Part shown: positions 27,120 to 39,464 of the stretch, piece by piece
Layout: each line of letters begins with the position of its first letter
Position numbering within the stretch: position 1 is the stretch's first letter
Assembly: GCA_963575745.1 (NCBI GenBank)
Contig: CAUYUJ010016369.1
Location: 230,001-281,874, forward strand
Direction of reading: 5' to 3'
Source of the DNA: Prorocentrum cordatum
Lineage: Eukaryota; Sar; Dinophyceae; Prorocentrales; Prorocentraceae
DNA length: 51,874 bases
The notes under the pieces: model-generated
What the model was told of the DNA's origin: nothing
Seen by the model: the letters and a program-made list of their open reading frames with translations, nothing else
Databases searched by the model: none
Made by a program: the position numbers and the translations under genes

Positions 27120-30000
27120 CTAGAGGAGGAGGCTCCAGTAGCGCGACGCTGGCGAGGCGGCGAGGCAGGAGCCGCCTGGTTCGAGGCGTCGAGGGTCAGG
27201 AGCTCCGAAGGCCCGAGCAGCTGACCCCGATGATCGCTGCCGGCCCCATCGCGAGCAGCCCGCGGCGCGCCAGCTCAACGGCGATGGCGCGCCAGACCGG
27301 CAAGGGGGCCGGTTTCCGCGACCGACGGGGGCAAGGCGGCGCCATCCCGCGAGGCCGCCCCACGCGCGAATGCTCTGGCGCCCGGGCCAGCGCGGCGGTT
27401 CGGGACTTCTCGCCCCCGCGCGCCTGCTCTCATTCAGAAACATGTAGTTTATGTACTTCACCGGCGCCGCGACGACCTGGGCCAGGCCCGCCGCGGGGCG
27501 CTGCTCCGCGCGCGCAAAGTTGACGAACTGCTGCAGCTCCAGGATGTGCTGCCTCCCTGCCCGCGCCGTCACCGCCATCTCTTCGGGCGCCAACTGTGGC
27601 GGGGGCGTCTCTGCCCGCAGGAAATGATTGCGGGCGCGGCACGCGGCGCGCAGAAGGCGCTGGCGATGCGCCTCGGCCCGCGCTGCCTCGGTCGATTCGT
27701 CGACATCCGTGTCAACGCCATCGCCGTCCACGCCGGCAGCCTCGGCGGCGGCAGCGGCCGCGACAACTGCCGTGGCCCGAGCGGCCCCGCTGTCGGCCGC
27801 TGCCTCTAATGACGGCTGCGCAGACCGACCCGCTTCGGTCAGGAGGCTGTCTCGAACGCCTGGCGCCCCGAGCGCCCGAGTCCTCGTCGGACGCGACGCC
27901 GCCGCGGGCTGCGTCGACCCCGGCGTCGGAACTCTCGCCCGACGGGCCCGCGCCTGCTTCGTCGCCGGATTCGGGCAGAAGGGCGCGGTGAGGATGCGAG
28001 TCCTTTTGCGTCGCAATCGAGGAACGCGCACAGGCCAGACAAAGGGCCTCAGGATCGACGAGCTCGATCGAGCCAAGACGCCTTCCGATTCAGGATGACC
28101 CGCGGGCTGTCCCCGAGCCACCAGTCGGGCGAGGTCGGTCGTGGCTGCATGGGGTCGCAAATCCAGGGCCCAGCATCGCTGCCGTTCAACTCCAAGGGGT
28201 GCCAACATAATCCGAAACGAAGATCGCGGCCCAGCGCGTGGGCCGCATGGGCCGCAATGCGCAAGGGGTCTTATCAAGACCAGGAGACCAAAACTACGGA
28301 CTCGATATCTACCGCGCCTGGCGGAGAGGACACGTTGAGACCCAATAACAGAACTCTGCAGAAACCACCAGGAGCACACTTACAGACTATGGCGACAACT
28401 TTGGCGAGGACGCGGGCCCCAAAGACTTGGGCGCCCTGGGCCCACTTGCCGCGCGAGGTAAGACGCCACCGATCTCCGTGAAGAAGGGGCCCTGGGATCT
28501 CTCAGGTGCCAGCCTCTAAAACATCCCGCATTATGTTCCCTAACGGTCGACGCCCCGGGCGTCGGGCAAGCACGACAAGCCAGAGGCAACGAGGGCGCTG
28601 GCAAGAGCGGGAATCCAGCCTCGGCGGCAGAAACGAGATCGCTTCATCACGCGGCCATGCTTTTTCGCGTCGGAGGCGCCAGCGTCGGAAGGAGAGATCC
28701 CCCGGCCGCGCAGGCTGGCGCCCACGGAGAGGACTCGCGGGAGCCGCGGCCGGTTCCACTCAGAGCGCAGCAGCGGCGTCGGGCCCAGAAGCATGCGACA
28801 TCGGTCTGCCGTGGGCTCTCGCCCAGTAGCGCTCGCGAATGAAAATGTAGATGGTGCGCCGCGCCGCGAGGCTCTCCCAGCGCGAGAGACCGACGCGCCC
28901 CGCCATGCGGCGGAGGGCGAGAGCCAAGCGGAGGGCGTGCTGGACCCTCAGCGCCAGTGGGCGTCGACCGCGTGGCGGCGGTCGCCATCGAGTTGCGCAC
29001 CCAGCGCCTCAGCGCCTCCAACCCCCACGGCGGCGCCCGCGCCTGCGCGGCGCCAGGAACTCGCGGCGAACAGAACAGGGGGGGGGGGGCGCGATCGGCA
29101 ACTGCTTGACTGGACGCAGCCGCCGGCGCCTTCTCAACGAGGCCCGGGCTAGAGACTTGGGCAAGGGAAAGCGACTGCGTCCAACCCATTGGGAGCGCCA
29201 GGGCGCAGGGCCACGCGAGGTCGTGGGCGACGGCAGTCCTGTCGCCAATGCCGTTCCCCACCGCGCCGAATTCCTTGGCCACCCTGCTGGGGTAGCAGAA
29301 GTAGCGCGACATCTGGCCGTCAAACATCACGAGGTTAAAGCAATGCTTGACGTCGGCCTCGCCGAAGAAGATGGGCAGCGCAGGGTCGCCGCCGTCGCTC
29401 CCGTGCTCTGCGCGGTCGAGGCGATCCGCGGTCAGCAAATCCACCCCAAGGGTTCTCGAAGTGCGGATCGGACCTGCGGCGACCCAACGCCATGCCCACG
29501 GTGGCCAGCTACTTCCTCCGCGTGAGGGAAACTCCGACGAACTCCTTGGGGCGTTCAGTGAAGCCGACCAGCCCGCGGCGCCTCGGGCCCTTGATGAATG
29601 CGGCGCGGCGCCGGCGACTGCCGCATCATGATCGCGCCATTCACGCCGCGATCAAGCTGGGCCTCCTCGGCGGCCGCGATCACCTGCCCCTCAGCCTCCG
29701 CCAGGCACTCGAGAGCGCGGCCGCGCAGCAGAGAGGCCACAGCGGGCGCGGCGGTCGCGTCGTCCAGGAGGGGGGGCCCGCCGCTGTGGTAGGGCGCCAG
29801 CGTAGTGTAAGCCGTCTCGGCGTCGTAGACTCCGCGGCCTCGAAGTAGCCCCGCGTGGGCCCCCTTCGGGGGGGCAGTCATCAGGCGGCCCTCAGTGGAA
29901 ATCGTTGCCCGAGGCGATGCGCTCGAGAAAGCCCTGCCGGCAGCGTAGAAGGCGGGGGCCGACGCCGACGAGGTGCCGAAGCCCGCGCTCGCGACGTTTA
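27120..30000 (-). pseudogene. DIRS-like retroelement remnant (reverse transcriptase and tyrosine-recombinase-like pieces)
   Basis: About 29450-29150: VDLLTADRLDRAEH, then FGEADVKHCFN, QMSRYFCYPS and LPMGWTQSLSLAQ. These match the palm motif A and downstream region of reverse transcriptases common in dinoflagellate genomes. Upstream (29560-29500) GFTERPKEFVGVSLTRRK is followed by a stop. Downstream (27560-27430) HILELQQFVNFARAEQRPA and VVAAPVKYINYMFLNES look like the N-terminal helical domain of a tyrosine recombinase. Reverse transcriptase followed by recombinase is the DIRS order. No YxDD-type motif was found, frames change repeatedly and stops occur, so the copy is dead. The DIRS assignment is tentative. 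Confidence 0.5.
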
Positions 30001-30299
30001 GCTCCCCGCGCGCGCTCTCGCTAGTCTCGGCAGAACCAACGATGGGCGCCGAAAAGAAGATGGCCCCTGTAGCCCTCGACAAGGGCGGGATCGCCTGGCA
30101 GAGGGGGCATCTCGAAGAAGCCGCGTGCAGGCCCCAGCAAGGCGGCGGCGGGCGGGCCAGGTCTGCTGCTCGGGGGCCTCTCGGTCATGGCGGCTGCGGC
30201 CCCTCCTGGAACTCGCCGCCCTTGGGCCCCCCCCGTGAAATTTCCTTTCGGCCATCCCCTGAGGCCACCTGGCGCGGCGGTGGCGCCTGCCCCGGGCAG

Positions 30300-31680
30300 G
30301 CCGCCGGCGGCCGAGGCGCCGGCGGCAGCTGGGAGCTTCTGAGCGCGGCGCCGCATCGCCGCGATCTAGGCCTCATCCTTGACCTTTGGGCGACGCCAGT
30401 CCACGGCGGAGGCTGCGCCTGAGCGCTGCCTGACGCTCGACCGCTGGGGGCGAGACGGGCCCCCGAGCCAGCGTCGGTGATGCTCTGGATCCGACGCGTC
30501 GAAAACATCGAAAACCTCGCAGGGGCAGGGCAGCGCAGCCGGCCCTCTCCCGGCCCGACGCGACCTGCCGGGCGCAGGTGCAGCCGCTGGCCGACCGGCC
30601 ACGACCACACTCTACCTCCCTTCCTCCATCCAGCCAGGGCGAGGCGGCGCGATGCGGGCGGGGAGGAGAACGAGGGCGACGCGGGGCAGCTTGGCAGCGC
30701 AGGCCAGCAGGCGCAGCCGCAGGGTGCCTAACCCCAGCTGGATGGGCCGCAGGAGAGCGCGCTCAGTTGATCGCGCGCACCGTCCGCGCACAACGCCTCG
30801 CACAAATTCCGGAATCCCATGGCGCGCCCGCTTGGCGGAGGCTATGATCTTGGACCGGGCCCGCGGGTCAGGCCACATCCCGACGTTGCCTCCGCGGCGC
30901 TGAGCGGCGGAAGAGGCCCGGGCCGGCCCGCGCGGGGGCTGGCCCGCGACTGGCGCCCGCGTCGGAGGGCGCCGCGCAGGTCCCGCGCGCGGCGAGGCAG
31001 AACGCCGCCGCCTCGAGGTGCCGGCGCGCGCTGCACGGGCGCAACGCCGAGGGAGGGCGCGAGCTGCTTGCCGCGCGCGCGCGCCCCCGCACGAATGGGG
31101 GCGCACGGCCGTCCTCTCAAGGGCAACGGGCGGGGTTGCGCAGAGCCTCCCGCTCCGGGCCCGCAGCGCGGAGCTCCGCGATCTCTGAGCGCGCCTTCAC
31201 GACGAGCTGCTGCAACGCAGCGCCCGAGGGCGCCTGGTCGAACTGCGCCAGGCGGGCGCGGTCATCGGGAGCGGATCGCGGCAACTGCCCATCCGATGCG
31301 CCCTCGCCCAGTCTGCCTTCTCCACCGCGGGGGGATGGCCACCCGCCGCGTAGACAACGCAGGGCCCAACGCCGCATGTCCAGATCACAGCGCGATCGCG
31401 TCGGAATCCTGGATCAGTGTCGACCGATGCCAGGAGCTGCGCCCCCGGCGGCCAGGCGAGCGCAATTGTGAACGACGCGAGGAGCAGCGGAGGCATGGCG
31501 CCAACAGAACCGGCCGCGCGCGAGCCGGGCAGCACTTCGAGGCCGGAAATCGAAATCGCGAGCGCAGCGGCGCCCCTGTAGGCAGCGGCCGCGGCGGCTG
31601 CCCAGCCGCCAAATCGATCGCCCGACCGGCGGGCCGGACTCCTGCGCCGAAGGGCCCGGCGGCGGTGGCTGGGCCGAGGG
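30300..31680. other. GC-rich stretch without a supported gene
   Basis: All frames are long because stops are rare at this GC content, yet none gives recognisable protein text. It may be further decayed retroelement sequence belonging to the unit at 27.1-30 kb. Confidence 0.3.
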
Positions 31681-31683
31681 CCC

Positions 31684-32296
31684 TCCCAGACATCAGACAG
31701 CCCTAAAAAAACCAATGCCGCCCAGAACGTCATGGTTTTATCCAAGACAAAGCAGAACAAAAACAAGACATTGCACAAACAACGAGACATCTGTAGCTCT
31801 GGTGAAATAGCGTGTCTGTTGTCGTTGGTTCGTTGTGAAGATGTTGTGTGTATGTAGACAGCTTTTCTACTATATGTAAGCGTTGCCAACAACAGACTGT
31901 TGCTGCAACCGCGTGCATTATGAGCTAGGAACTGCGTCGTTGGGCGCTGGTAGTAACGCCTCTGCGTTTCAAGGGTGCCGGAGCACAGGCGGAAGCCGAG
32001 AGGATAGTTTGGCGAGTCAGGGCTGGGGAACAGCGCGGACAGAGAACCCACCAGATACGCAAACATGCGGGATGACGATGATTGTTTAGGCAAGGCAAAC
32101 AGTTCTGGATCATCGTAAAAATGCACGCGCGGACGCGACATATGCGTGGCGACAACAACGCAATCTCTTCTCGTCCTGGGATGGAAGCTTCGCCCCGAAG
32201 GGCGGCGCCCCGAAGGGCGACCGCATGTAGAAAAATATGGGCCAGGAGCGACGAGTCTCAAGGTCTTTACTGTTTTCAATTGTTCCTGGCTCTCGT

Positions 32297-32347
<51 letters not shown>

Positions 32348-34684
32348 AGCTTTGCACTGTAGCACGCAAGTGTGTAGGGCGCCGCTCTCGGACGGGAACG
32401 TGCAGGGGCACCGTTCTCGGAAATGTCAAAGGCCTGCAGCCGGCGCCGCCAGGGGCCCGAGGCCTGAGAAGAAACGCGACCCCAAATCAGCAGGGCGGTG
32501 AAACATAGGAGTGGTGAAATATTCAGCCCACGGTGGTGAAACATAAGGGTGGTGGAACAAACATCATATTTGAATATATACACATGAATACAACTGTATG
32601 CGTACGTATATGTTGAAGCGCATGGAAATATATGTGTATACGTATATGTATGGCAGTGCGCTTGTGTTCATATATGTGTTGACATGACCATGCTGTTTCG
32701 CGTTGTTATTTACGTTGCTACATTATTATCACACGGTTCCCTATCCATTTTCCAATTATCCTTGCAATCGTTGCCAGGGAAACACCTGCAAAGCGGAAGT
32801 CGAGCAGAAGGGTTGGCGGCGGTGGTGTTCCCCGCCACCGAAAACGCACAATAACGCAATCTGTATCCACCTCTATTCGCAAAGTATGTTCGGATCCTTC
32901 TCCGTAGTCATCGAGAAATTCGACATGGAATTGTCGAATGCGGCGCCGTGAACGCAACAAACCAAACAACGCAATTTCTAGTCATCACCTCCCCTACTTG
33001 TCCTCCTTCTGCCTTGAATTCCCCCCTTCTCTCTCCCTGATTTTCCCAATATCACCCTCAGGAAGGATGGGTATGCATAACGCGCGGTGGCGACGCTGTA
33101 AGTATTCCCAGACTTCGGGCGTCTCGACACAATCGAGACAGAGGTGTTACATAGTTTTTGGCCTCTCGGGGCCCTCGCCGGGCGTCGGGGCCGTCAAAAA
33201 ACCACTCGGGATGAAAAACTGGCCCCAGGGAAATGGTCGGGAGGTCGGGGGCCCGCGTCTCGAAAAAATTGAGGCGTCGGATGTCTGGGTTTCCAATCTG
33301 CTCACCGCGCGCTTGGCGATGCAGCCACGTGGGCTGCATGCGCGCCTGACGCAAAACAACAATCACGCAATCTCTGCTCCTCTTCGGAACGTTAAGTTGG
33401 CTGGATAAAGCAGCAGCTGACTGGAAAAAGAAGGCGCCCGTTCCGGCGGGGCCAGCCGACAACGCAATCTCTTATCACTATCCCGCCTGAATACTATGCC
33501 CCTGCCCCTTTCCCCCAGGGGACAAAAACAGCGACCACGCATGGAAATTGTTGATGAAATCGTTCAAGCGCACCGCAGTGGCGATCGCAGCAATCTCTGC
33601 CAGGGCAGCAACAACACAATAGTTGCGAGTGAAACGCTGTGAAACGGTACATAAAGTGCTCTCCGTGGAGTCCGTGGGCCCGCGATGGGCGCCGCCTGGG
33701 CCAGGAGGCCATAAGCCCCCTGCGCCCTCCACACATCAGGCGCCTCGATCTTTCGAATTGTTTTTTTGAAGGTCCCGAGGGCCTGCACGTGAAATCCCAC
33801 CCCAAAAAAATCAGACAATCATGACATATTGTCGTCTCGATTTTTTCGAGACACCCGATGTGTGGGACGAGCAACAAACAACGCAATGTATTATCATCCA
33901 ATTTCCCTTCACAGTCCGTCCATCCTTTCTCCGCTACACACCCTCACCCCTTCTAAACTCGGATTGGGCGATGGGCCCCAACCGCTCGCCGTTGCGCAGC
34001 GGCCCGCGCCTGCGTTGCAGCCACTTCGGTGCCAGAGCAGCGAACAACGCAATGTCTTCTCATCTATTGTCCCCCGCTTCCCTCCCCCTCTCGCGCATTC
34101 CCGCTTCCCTCCTCCTCCCTCCCCCCCTCTTGTCATCTAACTCGTAGAAGCAACATGTAAAATCGATGGCCGCGCAGCGCAGCTGCCTCGCCGCAGGGGC
34201 CGCCTGGAAGCCGCTCGGGCACTCCAGACCGACAGAGCAAAAACAAATAACAACGCAATCTCGTCCCCCATCTTTTTTCTCATCCGTAGAAATTAGCAGC
34301 GCTCAGAATTCGCTCATGCCAGCCTCGAGCACCTGGCTGCCCCGCAGCCGGCGCCCGACGAGCAACAAATCAACGCAATCTCCGCTCATCCATTGTGGGC
34401 CACATTTACCCTCCCCTGCCCCCAGGAATGCGAACAACAGCGCAATGTCTTCTCACCGCCAGGAAATACCATGCCAGGGCAATGCTCACGTCGCAAATGG
34501 CACGCGCGCCCCTCGAGGGTGGCCAGCAGCAGCCAAACCGTCGACCATCCAGGTCGTGGGGGTGGAAGAGGTGGCGGGGGGGGTGGGGGAGGTTGATCGA
34601 ATGGGGGTGCTGGAGGGGGCGAGGTAGAGGAGGAGTCGGCAAAACAAGCAATCTCTTCTGACAAGCAACGCAATCTCTTATTCA
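31684..34684. repeat. Field of two dispersed motifs (ACAACGCAAT and GTCTCGA-hairpin)
   Basis: Motif 1, ACAACGCAATcTcTTcTCatC, occurs near 32155, 32850, 32966, 33358, 33459, 33878, 34044, 34250, 34370, 34434, 34643 and 34664, all on the plus strand. Motif 2 is GTCTCGA-N5-TCGAGAC, perfect at 33121-33139 and 33834-33852 and degenerate at about 33259-33277. It is joined to a CCCAGACATCCGAC-like arm in the opposite sense; arm copies also lie at about 31686 and 33732. No gene is visible in the region. Confidence 0.7.
32301..32345. repeat. (TC)n microsatellite
   Basis: About 22 uninterrupted TC dinucleotides. Confidence 0.95.
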
Positions 34685-34771
34685 ACGGGTTTTTTGTGTT
34701 GGTGTTGTGTTTCGTTTTGCACATGAGCATTGTTGTGTGTTTGATGTGCTCCTGTATTGCACAGATCGTCA

Positions 34772-36960
34772 TTAGTTTGTGTGCGTTGTGATTCGATAAG
34801 TGCGTTTGGTCGCCAAGTAGCCCCACTGTTGTTGCAAACCCCTTTCCTTGTTGAGCACGTGCGGTGCACAGTCAATTTCTTTTGTCACGAGCAGGAGGTG
34901 ACGCGCCAAGGGAGCAGATTTGAAGAGCCCACACGCGACGCAAACATTACGCGCGTACACGTGCTCAAGATCTGCCCCACCTGAGGCGCGCTGCGATCGG
35001 CGCGCCTCGGGCAAGATCTTCTGCAACAGTGTAACGTAGAATGTTGGTCCCGCGTGCGCGCTTTTCGCAGCTGCCCCCATGACTCGGTTCTCCTGCTCGT
35101 CCGCATATGTCCAATAAAAAAAGGGGTTGCCCTGGGTACTTGCTCTTTTGGCAAGGTCCCAGGCCGCGTGAAACTTATACGTTTCGTGGCCGCCCCACGC
35201 CTTCAACTCGCGCAGAGCTGTCACGATGTGGTTCTGGAGCTGTGAGAGAGCAACTGGCTGCATTCTGCGGGGCGACCGTTTCATGGCGACTTCCATATCC
35301 ACGAGCGCCGAAACTACGCGGCGAAGGTGCCCATGGCCTGCGCCGAGAAAGCGCCAATTCCCATCAGCTAAAATCCGAATGAAAGGCATCAGTCTCCGCG
35401 TTCGCGCAGCTTTCGCCTTCAGGGGGGGGGCGCGCGCCGCCAGCATTTAGCTGGTTGTACTGTAAGCGGTTGATTACTGAATGCTTGCCGCGCGGCATAC
35501 GGCGCATACTATAAATGCGCCTTGAGGCGCCTGCGCAAATGAACCATGTTATCGACCCGCCGCCGCTCCACGGTGGGTGATTGGGCCCCCAAGCACGCCT
35601 TTTGACGATAATGGGAATGGAGAGGGCAGACAACGTCGGACGAGGAGGAATGACCAGAGGATCCCAAAAGTGAGAGCAGCAGGTAGGTTGCGAACTCGGC
35701 ACGCGCGCGGGCCCCCGTTCTTCCGCAGATTGCGCAAACTTTGCGTCAAGTAGTTTCAGCATGACCTCACCAGCAACATTTTGGCTGATGCCGAGGTCGA
35801 AAACGTGCATACAATCGAGGTGAAGACAATCGACACTAGACCCTCTGATGGTGGACAGCGGGCTCCAGAATTTAATGTTGGAAGTGTCTGCAGCGTTGAA
35901 AAACGTGAGCCAGCCTGGCATATCCACGCCAAGGGATCCACCTGTGCCCACGAGGGCGTGCCAATCAAGTAGGCTTTCGTCGCAAATGACGATCCACCCC
36001 ACGGCCTTATGAAGTTCTGGCAAAGGCCTTACCAGCGCAAAGCCACCATATTTGCGCGAAAGCTCCATGCACCTTAGAAGCCTGCGCAGCTGGGCACGAC
36101 TTTGAACGCACCCTTTGGTCACGCACGCCCCGAGGTCACCATTAAAATCGCTACGCTGGCGGGGGCGCCAAGGGCAGAGGGCCAACGCGCGGGCAGAATT
36201 AAACATATCAGCGCGGGATGCGTTGCAACAGAAGCATGGGTGGTGAACGTGCGTCCAATTTGTAAAACCGAAACAAGAAACATATTCTAACAAGTCTGCG
36301 CGATGCTCCACGAGAGCGCCATATTTCCCGAAGGGGAGGCCGCGGTGGAGCTCGCGAAGCTCTTGGGAAAAAAAAGGCTTTTGGTTGTGGTCCAGAGACG
36401 GAAACGTGCCAGCGGCGAGCGCCGAGAATGACCAGGCGATCACCTTTTGGATTACTTGCATCGTGCACCACCCTTTGCACGAGCACTGGCAAAAGTCAGA
36501 TTTTCTCACAATGCAAATCAAATGTCGTTTTCTGTTGGGATCCACAGCCGAACTCCAATGCCAGCAAATAAATGAATCTGTTTTCGAGAACGGAACTCCG
36601 TCTGCGTATAGCGTGAGAGGAATGGTGCATGCGCGTCCTCTTTCTAAAACAACAGGGTGCGAAGCATACGTCCCAGGTAAATCATTAATATCAACAGCAG
36701 TGTTGAAATCTGCAGGAGGTTGCTCCAGCATCTCGAAAAACCTCCCGTGTGGTAAGCTAATGGGGAACTCTTTGTTCAAGTATCTCGATTCCGTATGCTT
36801 GCTCCACATGGGAAGGGCACGCGTGTAAAATTATGCAGCACGTCTCTCACCCAGTGCATGCCTAATGTGCTCAGCATGCTGCCCACGACCCGGAGCGCGG
36901 GCTAAGTCTTTCAGGCCAATGCCCCCTGCAAAACCGCTGGAGTGTTCGCATCTTCCAAAT
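34772..36960 (-). pseudogene. DDE-type (CACTA/TNP2-like) transposase-like pseudogene with frameshifts
   Basis: Three minus-strand frames join in order. 36960-36840 gives GGIGLKDLARAPGRGQHAEH. 36840-35430 gives LHNFTRALPMWSKHTES, IPLTLYADGVPFSKTDSFIC, a Cys/His cluster HHPCFCCNASRADMF, and CLHLDCMHVFDLGISQNVAG. 35430-34772 gives LKAKAARTRRLMPF, ADGNWRFLGAGHGHLRRVV, TYADEQENRVMGAAAKSAH. DGVP and D-x-x-H-x-x-DLGIS fit the Asp-containing motifs of TNP2/CACTA-like transposases seen in many dinoflagellate copies. The frame changes at a run of nine G (35422-35430) and again near 36845 (GAGAGA). No terminal inverted repeats were found. Probably dead, though the homopolymer break could be a sequencing error. 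Confidence 0.6.
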
Positions 36961-37049
36961 GCAAGGGGAAGGGTGACAAGGAAATGCGCAGGGGAGAGGG
37001 GGGATGAGCGGAGGACAGCGATGAGGGAGGAGACAGGGATAACATAAAG

Positions 37050-37051
37050 AG

Positions 37052-37104
<53 letters not shown>

Positions 37105-37112
37105 AAAAAAAG
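37050..37112. repeat. (TA)n-(GA)n-A12 compound microsatellite
   Basis: ATATATATATA followed by about 19 GA units and an A run, just upstream (minus sense) of the transposase pseudogene. Confidence 0.95.
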
Positions 37113-37364
37113 GAGGTGGGGGATGGAAGATGCTATACTCCACGGGGCTGGCCTGCATGAGTGAAGTGGTGCGCTAGAATGCACGCGTCAGTGGCCGTCC
37201 AGAGGCCACGGCGGTACCTGTCCACCACGTACTCTCGGAGGCCAGATCCGTTGCTTCGGCGGTTCAAACACAGGGCCCTGACAGACGGGATCTAGACGGG
37301 ATTTAAAACGTCATCCGAGGGGAAGGTCACCTTACCGCCCCTTCCTACAAACAGGTTTACATGT

Positions 37365-37500
37365 GTATACGCACACGTATGCATAGATGTATGTACATAC
37401 ATCTGTACATACATATATATATATAATCATGTATACGTATATGCATATATGTGTACACAGGCATACATACACACATACATACATACACTCGTATACAAAC
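37365..37500. repeat. AT-rich (TACA)n/(TA)n tract
   Basis: Alternating CATACATA and TATATATA words with ACACGTATGCAT-like palindromes; low complexity. Confidence 0.85.
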
Positions 37501-37569
37501 CACATCCCTCGGACCAGGGCCCTGCGGTTCAACCGCCGACGTGCCCTGGCCTGCAGCGCCAGGATCGCC

Positions 37570-37700
37570 ACCCCCACTGCCTCCAGCGCCCACACCAGGA
37601 GCGCGACGCGCACTGCCTCCAGCGCCCACACCAGGGCTGCCTCCAGCGTCCACACCAGGAGCGCGACCCGCACTGCCTCCAGCGCCCGCGCGACCCCCTC
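37570..37700. repeat. Tandem repeat with CACTGCCTCCAGCGCCCACACC units
   Basis: Units sharing CTGCCTCCAGCGCCC and ACACCAGGAGCGCGAC alternate in long (about 36 bp) and short versions, four copies in all. Confidence 0.75.
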
Positions 37701-37764
37701 CACCTCCAGCGTCGGTGGATCTCGAGAGCAGGGCTGCAGCGGCGCGGGCTGACATGTGAAACCA

Positions 37765-37890
37765 CCACAACGTATCGTTTGAAACCGAAACGCTTACGGA
37801 CAAACCCAATCAAACCGAACGCTTCAAGTGAACAACCACAACGTTTTGTTTGAAACGCTTCAAGTGAACAGCCACAACATATTGTTTAAA
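37765..37890. repeat. Tandem repeat, unit about 35 bp
   Basis: Three copies share AACCACAACGT-TTTGTTTGAAAC and CGCTTCAAGTGAACA words. Confidence 0.75.
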
Positions 37891-38564
37891 ACCATGATAT
37901 CGTATCAGTTCTGGCGTCGATGGCCCCAGGATGCGCGCAGTGACGATGCAAGTTCCTTGAGCTCCCCTAGCTGGAACTTGCCTCCACCTGGTCAGCAGAA
38001 GCAAGGATGCACAGGTACGCAATGGAACAGCACACATCTTCAAGATGCAGCATGATTGCATTTGATGATGGATGTGGCGAGGTGTTCAATGATGTCTCTC
38101 CCCCCTCCTCCATGCGAGGTATAGAGGCCCCCAGCTCCCAGGGAGGTGTCACCAAACGTTGTTGACCCTGGGGCCCCTCTCAAAAACAGAATTGGCTCCT
38201 CCACTCCACGCCTCCATAATATGATGTGCGTATGTCCACTGGCATCCCTTCTCGCCCCTCGTTAGTAGAACTGGGGATGGGTGATCAGCAACACTTGGAG
38301 TGCCCGCGCGAGCGTATTCGGGACGACCCACGTAGCACCATTAACGAACTCAGTGCAGAGCATTCTGCAAGGATGCCTGCACCAGTACGGGAGGTGAAGG
38401 AAGGAGCGTCAGGGGGTCGGGCGGGAATGGTTGGATGGGGATCGGGCGGGCGAGATGATGCTCCACCAGCTGAGTGCCACGCCCTCCTCAGACAATCAAG
38501 CTGGGAGGGTACTTGCAACCAGGGCGTGTAAACACTACGCGTGGAGGTACACTAAACTTGGAAG

Positions 38565-38665
38565 GAGGAGATGATGATGATGATGACGATGAGATGAGAG
38601 AGAGGAGGAGGATGAAGAAGAAGAGGGGGGTAATGTGGCGGAGGAAGACGACTGAAGAAGGGTAT
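38565..38665. repeat. Purine-rich (GAT)n/(GAG)n tract
   Basis: GATGATGATGATGATGACGATGAG followed by GAGGAGGA words; low complexity. Confidence 0.8.
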
Positions 38666-38906
38666 GAGGAGGAGACGTGCAATTCTCGAGAACGCGTCGC
38701 TTATTTCGAGCGATGCACGGCGAGCCCCTCCTCGCCTTGCTCGAGCTGTAACGTCGCGCGCGTCGCGCGCCAGCAAACTAGGACCGATCGGTCCGAAACG
38801 TCGGCCTTCGCATGGCCTCGGCCGAACGAGGAAGGGCACCAGGGTCAGAGACGGCCTCGGGCTCTGGGCATGGCCTCGGGCCCCCAAACGAAGAGAAGGT
38901 TCCAGG

Positions 38907-38966
38907 GTCAGAGACGGGCCCGCGCATATGGGGGGGGCACCCCCCATCCGCGGGCCCGTCTCTGAC
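38907..38966. repeat. Strong hairpin, 18-bp perfect stem
   Basis: GTCAGAGACGGGCCCGCG (38907-38924) and its exact reverse complement (38949-38966) flank a 24-nt loop in which ATGGGGGG and CCCCCCAT can pair further. A partial copy of the left arm (GGGTCAGAGACGGCCTCGGG) lies at about 38845-38862. Confidence 0.85.
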
Positions 38967-39464
38967 TGGGACAAGGGGCGTTGAAATGTTTAGGCGCCCA
39001 CCCTTCAGAATGGCCGAGAAACATGGCCGACGAGCCCCTCGAGGGCCCCCTTACTATCGAGAGGAGGTCTGATCACTCGATCACTGCCCTCGAAGATATC
39101 ACCCTCATCTGGAGCTCCTTCCGTCACCCCTCCGCCGATTGTTTCATCATTCTCTCTTCATTTACGGTGATACCGGATCCTCCCTCCTCTCGAACTTGTG
39201 CTCGGGTCGGGGCGGTGGATCACGGCGGTGCGATCTGCGCGTTGGCCGCGGCGACGGACTGCTGGACAGGGTGGTCATCTGGTAGAAGCTGTTCGCCTGG
39301 AGTCCCCGCCCCCTCTCACGATCCCCTCGACCGTTGCACCCATGGAGGGATCAACGGGATAGGCGATCGCGAGTGGGAGGATCTGTCAATCTTGCGTCTT
39401 CCCTTGCTTCATCCTCTTCCAGTTCCTCCTCCTCCTCCACTCCCTCCTCCTCATTCTCCCTCTT

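Noticed and set aside
32718-32969. 83-codon minus-strand open frame with mixed composition
   Set aside because: No motif and no neighbouring exons, and it overlaps a copy of the dispersed ACAACGCAAT motif; most likely chance.
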